Made by a program: the position numbers and the translations under genes. The notes under the pieces are model-generated. The model had not been told where the DNA came from. It saw only the letters and a list, made by a program, of their open reading frames with translations, and made no database searches. DNA of 64,000 bases from Lusitaniella coriacea LEGE 07157 (GTDB lineage Bacteria > Cyanobacteriota > Cyanobacteriia > Cyanobacteriales > Spirulinaceae). Positions 8,126 to 17,546 of the stretch are shown in pieces. The stretch covers positions 20,081 through 84,080 of the forward strand of contig NZ_JADEWZ010000024.1 in the NCBI RefSeq assembly GCF_015207425.1, read 5' to 3'. Within the stretch, counting starts at the first letter, position 1. The number at the start of each line of letters is the position of its first letter.

Positions 8126-9220
8126 ATGCAAGACACTTCTCCCCTACCGAACCTTATCGCTCAAAACCCCTATCCCGACTGCCTGCAACTCAACTTAATC
8201 CCCCTTTCCTCCAATGCAGACGTTCCCATTGAGTTATCCCTCTCCCTCGCCTTTAACGAACAGTGGGAACCCCTATTGAACGGGCGCGTCAAGTTTGGGA
8301 TTAAAGGGGGAACCCTGCACCTCGACGTGCCAGAAGGGACGGTAAAAAATAGCGCGATTTCCCAAACCTATTCCCTCTCTTCCCCCAATTCCAAAACCAT
8401 TTTTTTGAACATTACAGATTGCGGAACTGCCCATCTCGCATGGGATTTTTCTGTTTGCAAAGGCGAACCTTTTTTGAAAGGAACCCTCGACTCCCTTACA
8501 CTAGCCACGCTCGATCTTTCAAACCCATCGAGCCACCCAACCATAACCTTCACCGTCGAATCATCGGATATCTATATCACCGACACAGAAGGATTGTGGA
8601 AACCCGATCTCAGTCCGAATAAACACGCTGTTTTGGAGCGAAAACTGGCACAATTTCTCCAGCAAACCCGCCTCTCACCTTATTTAAGCACCGTCTGCTC
8701 GCCATCTCAAACGCCAACGCCTCAACAAAAGCCGGAAAACAACTCATTAGAACAATTAATTCAGCAGATTGAAACCGCACAAACCGATGATTTGCTCGAA
8801 CTGGCAGCAATGGCAAATCTCAATCCCCATCAAGATTTTGCAGGCGGCAATTTGCTCGCCGTAGATTGTCGCGGAATGGACTTGAGTGGAAGCGATTTTT
8901 CTCGTGCGAACTTGCGAGGAGCAAACCTTAGCGATGCGGACTTGAGCGAAGCCAATTTGAGTGGAACCCGATTGAGTGGAGTCGATTTGAGCGGTGCGTA
9001 TTTGGAGAATAGCAATTTCAACGATGCGGACTTACACTGTGCAAGTTTGGCGTTGGCAAATTTAGGCGGCGCGAACTTACAGGGAGCAAATTTAGTGGAA
9101 ACTAATTTAAGTAATACTAATTTGAGTTATGCCAAACTAGAGGGGGCAAAATTGGGAAAAAATTCAGGGCTTTCTGAAGAAATGAAGCACGATCTCGTGC
9201 AACGAGGTGCAAAAGCTTAG
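8126..9220 (+). CDS. Pentapeptide repeat protein with unknown N-terminal domain
   Basis: This 364-residue protein has two parts. Residues 1 to about 190 form a beta-rich domain of no recognised family. From about residue 245 to 350 there are roughly twenty A(D/N)LXX pentapeptides (for example LSGSDFSRANLRGANLSDAD), which fold as a right-handed quadrilateral beta helix. Between them is a short linker with QTDDLLELAAMANLNP. It has no signal peptide, so it is probably cytoplasmic. Such proteins are very common in cyanobacteria and mostly of unknown function. I chose ATG at 8126, and a TTG at 8120 is the alternative. The gene is 92 bp upstream of the SGNH hydrolase on the same strand. Confidence 0.85.
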   Translation: MQDTSPLPNLIAQNPYPDCLQLNLIPLSSNADVPIELSLSLAFNEQWEPLLNGRVKFGIKGGTLHLDVPEGTVKNSAISQTYSLSSPNSKTIFLNITDCGTAHLAWDFSVCKGEPFLKGTLDSLTLATLDLSNPSSHPTITFTVESSDIYITDTEGLWKPDLSPNKHAVLERKLAQFLQQTRLSPYLSTVCSPSQTPTPQQKPENNSLEQLIQQIETAQTDDLLELAAMANLNPHQDFAGGNLLAVDCRGMDLSGSDFSRANLRGANLSDADLSEANLSGTRLSGVDLSGAYLENSNFNDADLHCASLALANLGGANLQGANLVETNLSNTNLSYAKLEGAKLGKNSGLSEEMKHDLVQRGAKA

Positions 9221-9312
9221 AAATTCAAATTGTAAGGGCTGAGTTTTCCTGACTGCTAAAGGTGTGTCCCAATCCCAATCAAAAACTTGTATTTCTTGAG
9301 AGGAGAAGTATT

Positions 9313-10779
9313 ATGCCAGCTCGATTAGTGACCATTGGCGATAGCCTATCTCAAGGGATGATTAGCGGGAGCGTTTCTCAAACCGAATGGTCTTTTCCTG
9401 CCGCGATCGCGCGATGCTTAGGAGAAACCCCAACCCTCTCTGGTGGCGGAGATCGTGCCTTCCGCATTCCCACCTTTATTGGCGAAGGGGGTTTGCCCAT
9501 CAATCTCGAAAAAATTTTACGCCTGTTAGTCGAGCGCTACGGCCCGAAAGTGAGTTGGTTTGATGTGGTTCCCGCCGCCTTGAGCGTTCGCAGCTTGCTC
9601 GATCGCGTGGAAGATTATTGGGAACGGGGAGAAGGTTCCCAAGCCTTACCCACAGGTTCCTTGCACCACAACCTTGCCACCTTTGGTTTTAAATTGGGAG
9701 ATTGCGACACGCTTACTGAAGCCATTTGTCGTCGCGTCATTCCCGAACCCAAAGATAATGTAATCGGTCAAGTTCCCGAATTTTCCATGTATCGCGCGGC
9801 ACGCCGTACTTTAAATCCCAGCTTTGCTAAGGAATACGAGCATTTCTCGCAATTGGAAGCGGCTCGCGCGATCGCGCAATCTGAAGGCGGGATTGAAAAC
9901 CTCATCTTTTGGCTCGGTTCCAACAACTGCCTCTCCACCGTCACGCAGCTTAAAATCCGACGGTCGCAACCCGAAGACCTGGAAAAATTTCCCTATGAAA
10001 TTAACGCCAACCTCTGGCAGCCCGAACACTTTCAAAGCCTGCTCGATCGCGTTGCCCCCAAAATCGATGCTCTTGGCGCGCAGAACGTCTTCATTGCAAC
10101 CATTCCCCACGTCACCATCCCCCCCGTCAGTAGAGGGATTAGCCCTGGATTGAGCGACACAAACGCCCTCAGCGCCGATGGTTACTACGAGTATTACACC
10201 CACTTCTGGATTTGGGATGCAGATTTCGCCAAATCTCCCGAACGCTATGCTTTCCTCAGTCGTGAAGAAGCGCGATTAATCGATCGAACCATCGACGAAT
10301 ATAACAAAAGCATCAAAACCCTCGCCCAACAACGGGGCTGGCATATTGTGGATATGTGCGATGTCCTCGATCGTTTAGCCTACCGCCGCCAGGGAGGAGA
10401 ACCCTCCTATTCCCTTCCCTCCGGAATGATTGAAGCCCTTCAAGCGAACCCAGCAACTCGCTATAAATCCTTACCCGACACGCGCTTCCTTCGCATTGTC
10501 TCAAAATCTAATGGAGCAGAACGAGAGTATCAAGGGGGAGTTTTTGGTTTAGATGGCTTTCACCCCACAACCCTCGGTTATGGCATTATTGCCGATGCTT
10601 TTCTTAAGATTATGGCAGAAAAAGGTGTTTCTCTTCCCTATTCGATCGATTGGAATACATTAGTTGCAGCCGATACCCTCTGGATCGATCTCCCCGAAAA
10701 CTTGCTCAATTTGCGCGACACTTTAGGCTTTCTCTACCATCGCACTCCCTTAGCCCAACTCGTTGAAAACGTGTTGTAA
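9313..10779 (+). CDS. SGNH/GDSL-family hydrolase
   Basis: This 488-residue enzyme belongs to the SGNH esterase/lipase superfamily. Block I is TIGDSLSQG (nucleophile Ser10), block III is WLGSNNCLS with the oxyanion asparagine, and block V is DGFHPTTLGYG with the Asp and His of the catalytic set. At nearly 490 residues it is larger than typical single-domain members (about 200-250), with the extra sequence lying between the blocks. No signal peptide is visible, so the substrate is likely intracellular, but it cannot be named. ATG at 9313 is supported by a strong ribosome binding site, GAGGAGAAG, at 9300-9308. Confidence 0.85.
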   Translation: MPARLVTIGDSLSQGMISGSVSQTEWSFPAAIARCLGETPTLSGGGDRAFRIPTFIGEGGLPINLEKILRLLVERYGPKVSWFDVVPAALSVRSLLDRVEDYWERGEGSQALPTGSLHHNLATFGFKLGDCDTLTEAICRRVIPEPKDNVIGQVPEFSMYRAARRTLNPSFAKEYEHFSQLEAARAIAQSEGGIENLIFWLGSNNCLSTVTQLKIRRSQPEDLEKFPYEINANLWQPEHFQSLLDRVAPKIDALGAQNVFIATIPHVTIPPVSRGISPGLSDTNALSADGYYEYYTHFWIWDADFAKSPERYAFLSREEARLIDRTIDEYNKSIKTLAQQRGWHIVDMCDVLDRLAYRRQGGEPSYSLPSGMIEALQANPATRYKSLPDTRFLRIVSKSNGAEREYQGGVFGLDGFHPTTLGYGIIADAFLKIMAEKGVSLPYSIDWNTLVAADTLWIDLPENLLNLRDTLGFLYHRTPLAQLVENVL

Positions 10780-10853
10780 CTGTCTATTGTCATAGGACCA
10801 TGAACGAGAAGCTAGAACCTTTGTCTAACGAGCATTTCCTAGGGAGCATCTCA

Positions 10854-11732
10854 CTAATCGACTCGTTCCAACTGCCAAAGAATTTGATTACCTTCGCGTC
10901 GAACTCTAGAGACGACCCAGTTGCGCCAGGGCCAATGATCGCCACGACTTGTGACGGCACTGGCATTGACATCCATCAAGTCGGCGAGTTCGGAACTGCT
11001 AATCAAATAGCCTTTGCTGGCGATTTCATCGGCAATGCGCAGAGATTCGATCAAACCTCTGAGTTGAGTCACTCTCAACTCGCGGGGAAGGTTTAAATCT
11101 TCAAGTACGTTGTTCGCAAGGGATTCAGTCATAGTTTGCTCGGCGGTCAAAACGCTAGATTGTTTCTCTTTATACGCTATCGTTGTTGGCGCAGTTTTGT
11201 CTGATAACCCTGCTACGTTCGGATCGGAAATTTCCTGAAGGGCAACTTCGAGATTTGAGGGAAAAGCTTGTTGTAAGGATGGAGAAGTGCCGCTAGCAAA
11301 GGCACTCGCGATCGCGTCCGCTCGTTCGTTACCCGGATTGCCACTGTGTCCTCTAACGTATTTCCAGGTAATTAAATTGGAATTGAGGCGATCGAGGGAT
11401 TGCCAGAGGTCTTGATTGGAAACTGCTTCGCCTTTACTGGTTTTCCATCCCTTTTTTTTCCAACCCGAAATCCATTGGGTGATTCCTTTTTTGACGTATT
11501 CGCTATCGGTATAGAGGGTGACAGGATTACTCTGACGAGCAGCGTCTAAAACTTTTAACGCCGCGATCGCGGCTTGCATTTCCATGCGATTATTCGTGGT
11601 CTGTTCCTCTGCACCTCCAATTTCCACCACCGAACCATCAACAAAGTTAATCACTAATCCCCATCCACCGGGTCCGGGGTTACCAAGACAAGCGCCATCG
11701 GTATAAAAACTCTCAATAATGCGATTTGACAT
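10854..11732 (-). CDS. rnhA: Ribonuclease HI with C-terminal extension
   Basis: This 292-residue enzyme cuts the RNA strand of RNA-DNA hybrids. The RNase H domain fills residues 1-145 with all catalytic residues present: Asp12 (YTDGACLGN), Glu51 (NNRMEMQ), Asp76 (YTDSEYV), His129 (VRGHSG) and Asp139 (ERADAIA). Bacterial RNase HI is usually about 155 residues. Here a linker is followed by a domain at about 220-292 (LRGLIESLRIADEIA, SSSELADLMDVNASAVTSRG) that looks like a helix-turn-helix or small nucleic-acid-binding unit. That reading is my inference. The gene lies 96 bp downstream of the TPR/CHAT gene on the same strand. Confidence 0.95.
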   Translation of the reverse strand: MSNRIIESFYTDGACLGNPGPGGWGLVINFVDGSVVEIGGAEEQTTNNRMEMQAAIAALKVLDAARQSNPVTLYTDSEYVKKGITQWISGWKKKGWKTSKGEAVSNQDLWQSLDRLNSNLITWKYVRGHSGNPGNERADAIASAFASGTSPSLQQAFPSNLEVALQEISDPNVAGLSDKTAPTTIAYKEKQSSVLTAEQTMTESLANNVLEDLNLPRELRVTQLRGLIESLRIADEIASKGYLISSSELADLMDVNASAVTSRGDHWPWRNWVVSRVRREGNQILWQLERVD

Positions 11733-11828
11733 CTACAATTGTTTCATTATGGGTTAATGGATTCGCACCGCCACGGGATTGTCGAACGGTTTATCCGGTT
11801 GAATTGTGCGTTAATTTTCAGTTGCGTT

Positions 11829-14800
11829 CTAGAACGCGCGATCGCGGGAATGACCCGAAGGGGATAATGGATTGCCATTGATCGTAAAACCTGCCCAGTA
11901 GTAGGGATGAGCGTAGGGCGGTTGGGAAGATTCCATTTTACCAGCATTCTCTTGAATGGTTTTGGCATTATTTTCTAAGGTTTCCGTATAGAGAAGAGAG
12001 ATGTTGGCAACTTCCCGAAGACTGGTACGAAAATTATCCCGAAACTCGTGCAAAACTTTACCCGATGTACGATTGCCCGATAACTCTTTGGCGCGCTCAA
12101 AGTACCACTGAACGAGTTCCCGATGGGTGATCGTTCGCATCCAATGTTGGGTTTTTTGCAGCGCTTCTGTGGGTTCGGTTCCGGCGGCAAACCGACGATA
12201 AAACTCGATGGTAAATAGAGTGCCTGCCATTGAGTCTACCCGCCACAAACAGTTCAGAACGTAGGTTACGCCTTTGCCCAAAAGGGCGCGGACAAAGCTG
12301 GCGGAGTTAAAGAGCGCTTCCGGGCGCGCGACGGTACGTTTTTTCGCTCGAGTGGAGGCGGTTGGGGGGAGTTCGGTAACGGCTAAGGTGGCTAATTTAT
12401 AGCGAGCCAAGCTGGGTAAGATATCGATGTCTCTGATGCTCAGGGGATCGTCTCCGCCGAGAGCTAAAATCATTTCTTGGGCTTGGGTGGGGTTGGGACG
12501 AACGTAGCTGTTGAGGTGCAGGAGATTGTGTTCGGTTTTCAGCGCTGCAATGACGTTGGCTCTGGTAGCACGCCGATCGATCAGGTGTTGTGTCGCGGCA
12601 AAATATTGCCCGATCGCGGCGGCTTCAATTTCTGGATTGGCAAGGGAGGTGAGGGTTTGGGTTTCGGTTTCGCTTTCTTGGCGATCGCGCACGGCGATGG
12701 TCAGTAAGGAAAGCTTTTCGCGATCGGGGTTAGAAATCGCGGCGACCTGTTGTTGACCGAGATGAAGGCTGGGCAAACAACTCAGGGTGAGATCGGGGCG
12801 AATATTGTGTTCTAAGGTTTTGTCGGCGGCTGCGAGATGGAAAAGTGCGGGGAGGGGGAGGTGATGCAAGTCGCAGTGAGGAACCAAAACTAGGTGTTGA
12901 ATCGCGCTCTGTTTCTCATCTTTAGAGGACTCATCAGAACTCAAAATTTGGAGAATTTTCGGAATTTCCAAAATGTCGCTCAGTTGCGTCAGGCATTCTG
13001 GCAATTTTTTCCGCCATTCTTTGGGCTGTTCGAGGAGTTGAAACCAATGCTCCAACCAGTTCTCAAACTGCGTTAAGCGCTGCAAGGCATTCCAACACTG
13101 TTGGGTTGAGAGGCTATCTCGTTCGGTTGCGCTATCTTGTTCGATATCGAGCAGGTCTTCTAGCAGTTGGCTCAATTCTTCGGTGTTGTTTTTCGCCGAT
13201 TGAATTTTCGAGCGTAAAAAAGGCGTGAGAACCACTTTTTTAAAGACATTCCCCGGCTGTCCGAGAACAATGGGTTCGGGAGTGTCGGCTTTGAAAATAA
13301 AGGTGGTTAGAGCAATCGGACTTAAGTGCCAGTAAACGATCGCGGTGGCGGGATCGAGCCATTGTTGAATTTGCTGCCATGTTAAACCTTCGCCCGCTTC
13401 AGAAGCACCCGATAGCACGGAGGAAAAGTCTTCTTGCATCCAGCCGTCGGTTTTCTTCCATTCTGCCTGAGCGATCGCGGAGAGAAATTCCCCAGATTGA
13501 ACCGCAAGATCGACGCTCAATTGGTGAAAATGATTGAGGTTTAAAATCGGCTTTTTCTTTGGGATGGTTTGGTGTTGGGGCGTTTCGAGGAGTCGCTGCA
13601 ACAAATCGGTCATGCGCTGTTGCAGTTTATTGGCTTGCGCGGTTTTTTCTAGGACGAGTTGGGCTTGCAGGAGGTCTTGTAAAACTTGCAGGTGGACTTC
13701 GGGAAAGGTTGCTTCGGTGAGGGTGGTCAGGGCTTCGTTGTAGCGACTGACTGCTTGATACCAGGGTTCGACCGATCGCGTGCTGGCGCGTCCTTGACGA
13801 GCATAGAGCCGTCCGATTGCGGCGTGGAGCTGTCCCCAGCCTTCGGGGTGTTTGCTGGGGTAGAGGTAGTTTAAGCCGGCTTCTAAACTGGCGAGTTCTC
13901 CCACTTCGCCCCGTTGATTGAGGAGGGCATTGTTTTGCGCGATCGCGCTGAGGGAGGTTAACAAAAGGTCGGAATGGGGAGAGAGTCGTGCGGCTTCGCT
14001 GCGACTGAGCCAGATTTCCCACCCATCCGGTTGAAGTTGTAGGGCGCGGTCGTAACTGGCAATCGCTTGTTCCAACGAGCCAATCGCAACGAGGGTATTG
14101 CCGCGACCAAACCAAACCTGAGCGCGGTTGGGGTGCAATTCCAGGGCGCGATCGTAACTGGTAATCGATTCTTGGTGGCGTTCGAGCCGCGCGAGGGCGT
14201 TGCCGCGATAGTACCAAATTTCCGGGAGGTCGGTTTGGAAAGAAAGGGCCCGGTCGTAACTTTCGAGGGCTTCTTCGATGCGCTCGAAACGCTGGAGCAA
14301 GTTGCCGCGATTGTACCAAGCTTTGTAATCTTTGGGATTGAGTTCTAGGACGCGATCGAAAGCGACCAATGCTTCTTCGTAGCGTTTGAGTTCGACCAGG
14401 ACGATGCCTCGGTTGTACCAGGCTTTATCGTAGTTGGATTCGAGTTCGATCGCGCGATCGTAACTTTCCAGGGCTTCTTCCGGGCGCTGCAAGCTTTTGA
14501 GCGCCAATCCTCGATTACTCCATGCTTGGTAATAGTTCGGTCGCCGCGCGATCGCATTGTCCCAGCAAACTACCGCTCCAGTGAAGTCTTCCATTTCATA
14601 GCACTGAATGCCATGCCGAAACCAAACCTCCGGGTCTTCCGCTTCCGCATCAGAATTCTCCACCACCGTTATCGATTGCTGGGAGTTAGGGGTTTCGTAG
14701 GAGCCGTTTTGACCGAATCCGAGGGGAGAAAAGAGTTCGGGATTATCTTGGAATTCTTGCTGTGCCTCTTCTGGCACAATTTCCCCCGTAATGCTCCCAT

Positions 14801-15365
14801 CGGTTGTAATCCCCACGGGAGGTTGCGAAATAACCAGTAGGGTTGAGCTGACTAGGGGAATGGGTGAGTGCAGTTCTTCAACAGAATGACCCTCTGTGTG
14901 AGGCGAGAAGGATGAGTCATCGCCGTTGTATTCCCAAATTTCGTTCAGGCTTCCCCTCGACAGTAGCGAAACCCCAATACTTTCAGCCAGATCGCCAATT
15001 TTACGAACCGGGGAGTTTTCCGGTAAAGATTGGGTTTGTTCGCCCAGTTTCACCATCCGTTGGGCGAGTTCCTGATTTGAAGCAGGAGAAACAAGAACTT
15101 TGATGCCGTAACGCTCTAACCAAGAGAGCCAATGGTCTTTGTCCCCGCGCTCTCCCAGCGTATTGAAAAAGCGTTGAATCCGTCCGGGTTGCCAACCATA
15201 GGCAATACCTTCAAGGAGTTGACTGAATAAATATTCGTAGTCCCCGTCGCTTAAAGGTTGATAGGGTTTGGGCGGCTGTTTCGGCTCGGACAGTCGCTCG
15301 GAAGGGGGAGTATTGAACAGTTGTTGCCAAAAATTTTTCAAGCTCTGTACAATTTTCCTGAACAT
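11829..15365 (-). CDS. TPR protein with degenerate CHAT (caspase-like) domain
   Basis: This 1178-residue protein has an N-terminal region of about 240 residues, then at least seven tandem TPRs (about 255-480, units such as YNRGIVLVELKRYEEALVAFD), a helical middle, and a C-terminal CHAT-like domain (about 800-1178). The CHAT fold is supported by LVPHCDLHHLPLPALFHLA and by the late block GVTYVLNCLWRVDSMAGTLF. In active CHAT proteases the catalytic His sits in a HFATHG-type block and the Cys in an LSACET-type block. Here these read LHLNSY, with Tyr954, and LAVTEL, with Thr997. I checked both codons in the DNA (12504-12506 and 12375-12377). The enzyme is therefore probably inactive and works as a scaffold or decoy. 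It has no signal peptide. The start is ATG at 15365. Confidence 0.88.
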   Translation of the reverse strand: MFRKIVQSLKNFWQQLFNTPPSERLSEPKQPPKPYQPLSDGDYEYLFSQLLEGIAYGWQPGRIQRFFNTLGERGDKDHWLSWLERYGIKVLVSPASNQELAQRMVKLGEQTQSLPENSPVRKIGDLAESIGVSLLSRGSLNEIWEYNGDDSSFSPHTEGHSVEELHSPIPLVSSTLLVISQPPVGITTDGSITGEIVPEEAQQEFQDNPELFSPLGFGQNGSYETPNSQQSITVVENSDAEAEDPEVWFRHGIQCYEMEDFTGAVVCWDNAIARRPNYYQAWSNRGLALKSLQRPEEALESYDRAIELESNYDKAWYNRGIVLVELKRYEEALVAFDRVLELNPKDYKAWYNRGNLLQRFERIEEALESYDRALSFQTDLPEIWYYRGNALARLERHQESITSYDRALELHPNRAQVWFGRGNTLVAIGSLEQAIASYDRALQLQPDGWEIWLSRSEAARLSPHSDLLLTSLSAIAQNNALLNQRGEVGELASLEAGLNYLYPSKHPEGWGQLHAAIGRLYARQGRASTRSVEPWYQAVSRYNEALTTLTEATFPEVHLQVLQDLLQAQLVLEKTAQANKLQQRMTDLLQRLLETPQHQTIPKKKPILNLNHFHQLSVDLAVQSGEFLSAIAQAEWKKTDGWMQEDFSSVLSGASEAGEGLTWQQIQQWLDPATAIVYWHLSPIALTTFIFKADTPEPIVLGQPGNVFKKVVLTPFLRSKIQSAKNNTEELSQLLEDLLDIEQDSATERDSLSTQQCWNALQRLTQFENWLEHWFQLLEQPKEWRKKLPECLTQLSDILEIPKILQILSSDESSKDEKQSAIQHLVLVPHCDLHHLPLPALFHLAAADKTLEHNIRPDLTLSCLPSLHLGQQQVAAISNPDREKLSLLTIAVRDRQESETETQTLTSLANPEIEAAAIGQYFAATQHLIDRRATRANVIAALKTEHNLLHLNSYVRPNPTQAQEMILALGGDDPLSIRDIDILPSLARYKLATLAVTELPPTASTRAKKRTVARPEALFNSASFVRALLGKGVTYVLNCLWRVDSMAGTLFTIEFYRRFAAGTEPTEALQKTQHWMRTITHRELVQWYFERAKELSGNRTSGKVLHEFRDNFRTSLREVANISLLYTETLENNAKTIQENAGKMESSQPPYAHPYYWAGFTINGNPLSPSGHSRDRAF

Positions 15366-15583
15366 CTACAAGGACAGCTTGAGGATCGCGCGAATCGTTT
15401 GCTTCCTTGTCTCTATTGCAAAATTATAGGGGATCGTTTCAAGATTGTTTGCAATCTTGCCCTTGGGATTTGTACGCTCCTCTGAATTTTAGCGGCGCGA
15501 TCGCGGTAGAATCGTGCCGTTTGTTGAGAAGAATATTTGAAGGCAGCGCTAAAATAAAATGAATATTCTCTCCGTGCGGATCG

Positions 15584-16327
15584 ATGTCTGTTACCCAAGA
15601 ATTAACTCCTCCTCCTAGCCTCTCCCAGGAGGTAATATTTCCCTCTAGCGATTTATATAGCGACGAACCTCCCGTGGAAACCGAACTACACCTGCGACAA
15701 ATTATTCTCCTTTTTCAATGTTTGGAATGGTTGTGGCGAGAGCGAACGGATTTCTGCGCGGCGGCGAATCTGACGATTTACTACAGTCCCAATCAACTCA
15801 AATCGAAGGATTTTCGAGGACCTGATTTCTTTGTGGTTTTGGGAACCGAACGAAAAACTCGAAAAAGTTGGGTGGTTTGGGCGGAGGAGGGGAAATATCC
15901 CAATGTTATTCTCGAAATTCTCTCTCCCACAACGGCGAAGACTGATAAGGAGTTAAAAAAACAAATTTATCAAGATACCTTTCGCACTCCCGATTATTTC
16001 TGGTTCGATCCCTATACGTTGGAGTTTGAAGGATTCCATTTGTTGGATGGGAAATACTCTCCTTTAACCCCGAACGAGGAAGGAAATTTGTGGAGTCAAC
16101 AGTTGGGGTTATATTTGGGGATTTACGCGAAAAAGTTACGATTTTTCACAGTAGAAGGGGAGTTAGTTCTCACTCCGGAGGAGATAGCTGAAGAGGAAAT
16201 TCAACGTGCCGAGAGCGCAACACAGCGTGCAGAACAAGAAGCTCAACGCGCCGAGAACGCAACACAGCGTGCCGAACGACTTGCCGCTAAACTGCGAGAG
16301 CTAAACATCGATCCCGATACTTTGTAG
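15584..16327 (+). CDS. Uma2 (DUF820) family putative nuclease
   Basis: This 247-residue protein belongs to the PD-(D/E)XK-like Uma2 family, which is hugely expanded in cyanobacteria and of largely unknown role. The candidate active-site pieces are GPDFFVV (Asp) and VILEILSPTT (Glu), followed by a lysine-rich helix (DKELKKQIY). The C-terminal 50 residues repeat a heptad-like unit (AESATQRAEQEAQRAENATQRAE), a coiled coil often seen at the end of these proteins. ATG at 15584 is the only reasonable start. It is divergent from the TPR/CHAT gene. A second Uma2 gene lies at 56584-57471. Confidence 0.88.
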   Translation: MSVTQELTPPPSLSQEVIFPSSDLYSDEPPVETELHLRQIILLFQCLEWLWRERTDFCAAANLTIYYSPNQLKSKDFRGPDFFVVLGTERKTRKSWVVWAEEGKYPNVILEILSPTTAKTDKELKKQIYQDTFRTPDYFWFDPYTLEFEGFHLLDGKYSPLTPNEEGNLWSQQLGLYLGIYAKKLRFFTVEGELVLTPEEIAEEEIQRAESATQRAEQEAQRAENATQRAERLAAKLRELNIDPDTL

Positions 16328-16332
16328 CGCGA

Positions 16333-16575
16333 TTAATTTGAGTTTAGGCGTTTGGAAATTTGACCGAAAATTCCTGTCAGAATTGCCCCTGCCATTAAAA
16401 TCCCGATCGCGGGCATAAAAACAGGATCCCAGAGGGTATACCACAAGTTCCAACCCAAGGGTAGCCCTGCCGCACGACCCAATAGCGCGATCGCGAACCA
16501 AGCAAACGCAAACAAAACAAAAAACAAATCGAACATCAAAAACTTATTTAAGCCGTCAAGTAATTTCTCTTTCAT
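16333..16575 (-). CDS. Small membrane protein, about 80 residues
   Basis: This protein has two predicted membrane spans (LFFVLFAFAWFAIALLG and PVFMPAIGILMAGAILTGIF) joined by a short loop. I recognise no named family. The start is ATG at 16575, while a TTG at 16578 is less likely. Its 3' end faces that of the Uma2 gene, only 5 bp away. Position and coding pattern support a real gene. Confidence 0.65.
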   Translation of the reverse strand: MKEKLLDGLNKFLMFDLFFVLFAFAWFAIALLGRAAGLPLGWNLWYTLWDPVFMPAIGILMAGAILTGIFGQISKRLNSN

Positions 16576-16702
16576 CAATCTTCTAACCCCGATCTAAACA
16601 TCACTCCGCTACTATTATTATCTGTAAAGTTGGGCGGATTTTGGGCAACAGTTTTGAGTTTAAAATTCGTGCGATCTTGAAAAAACCCATCCCTACAGAA
16701 TC

Positions 16703-17542
16703 TCACACGAGTCCGCGATCGGTTAAAATTTCATACCCATCCGCCGTCACTAAAACGGTATGCTCGAATTGAGCGGAAAGGGAATTATCCACCGTAACCA
16801 CCGTCCAACGATCGCGCAGCGTCCGAGTAAACCGCTTCCCCGCATTCAAAATCGGTTCGATTGCCAGGGTCATTCCCGCTTTCAGCTTGACATTCGGCAG
16901 TTCGTTGGTGCGGAAATTAAACACTGCCGGTTCTTCGTGTAAATTGCGTCCCACCCCATGACCGGTATAATCCTGCACGACGCTATACCCTTTTTCCTTA
17001 ACGCAATCTTCAATGGCTCCCGCAAGATCGAGTAAGGTATTCCCTGCTTTGACCTTTGCGATTCCCGCATACAATGCTTCTTCTGCGGTACGAATTAATT
17101 GGTCTGCGGCTGAGGAAACGCGCCCGACTGGGATAGTAATGCAAGAGTCGCCGTGAAACCCGCCCTGATAGGCTCCCACATCGACCTTTAACACGTCTCC
17201 AGTGCGAATGACCTTTTTGGGGCTGGGAATCCCGTGTACCACCTCATTATTGATCGAAGCGCAAATCGAGGCGGGAAAACCGTGATACCCCTTAAAGCTT
17301 GGGGTTGCGCCCATTTGACGAATTCTCTCTTCGGCGTAGGCATCTAAATCTGCTGTGGTCATTCCCGGTTCGACGCGATCGGCGATTTCAGAGAGGACGG
17401 TTGCAACAATCTGGGAAGATTGGCGTAAGATTGCAATTTCCGGCTCGGATTTGAGGGCAATTCCGCGACGAGTTTGCTTCATGGGGGGCAATCCGCGCGT
17501 TTGGGTTTTGTTGGGAAATAATAGATTGGTAAGAATATTCAT
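16703..17542 (-). CDS. map: Methionine aminopeptidase, type I
   Basis: This 279-residue metalloprotease removes the initiator methionine from nascent proteins. The metal ligands are present: Asp in LKVDVGAY, Asp in FHGDSCI, His in [14 protein letters not shown], Glu in AIEPI and Glu in QFEHTVLV. The substrate-binding histidine segment [16 protein letters not shown] is also intact. Translation may begin at ATG 17542 (MNIL) or at the internal Met21 (MKQTRRG), which is nearer the length of type Ia enzymes. It follows the Hsp70-like gene by 4 bp on the same strand, so it is probably the last gene of that transcript. Confidence 0.95.
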   Translation of the reverse strand: MNILTNLLFPNKTQTRGLPPMKQTRRGIALKSEPEIAILRQSSQIVATVLSEIADRVEPGMTTADLDAYAEERIRQMGATPSFKGYHGFPASICASINNEVVHGIPSPKKVIRTGDVLKVDVGAYQGGFHGDSCITIPVGRVSSAADQLIRTAEEALYAGIAKVKAGNTLLDLAGAIEDCVKEKGYSVVQDYTGHGVGRNLHEEPAVFNFRTNELPNVKLKAGMTLAIEPILNAGKRFTRTLRDRWTVVTVDNSLSAQFEHTVLVTADGYEILTDRGLV

Positions 17543-17546
17543 TTTC

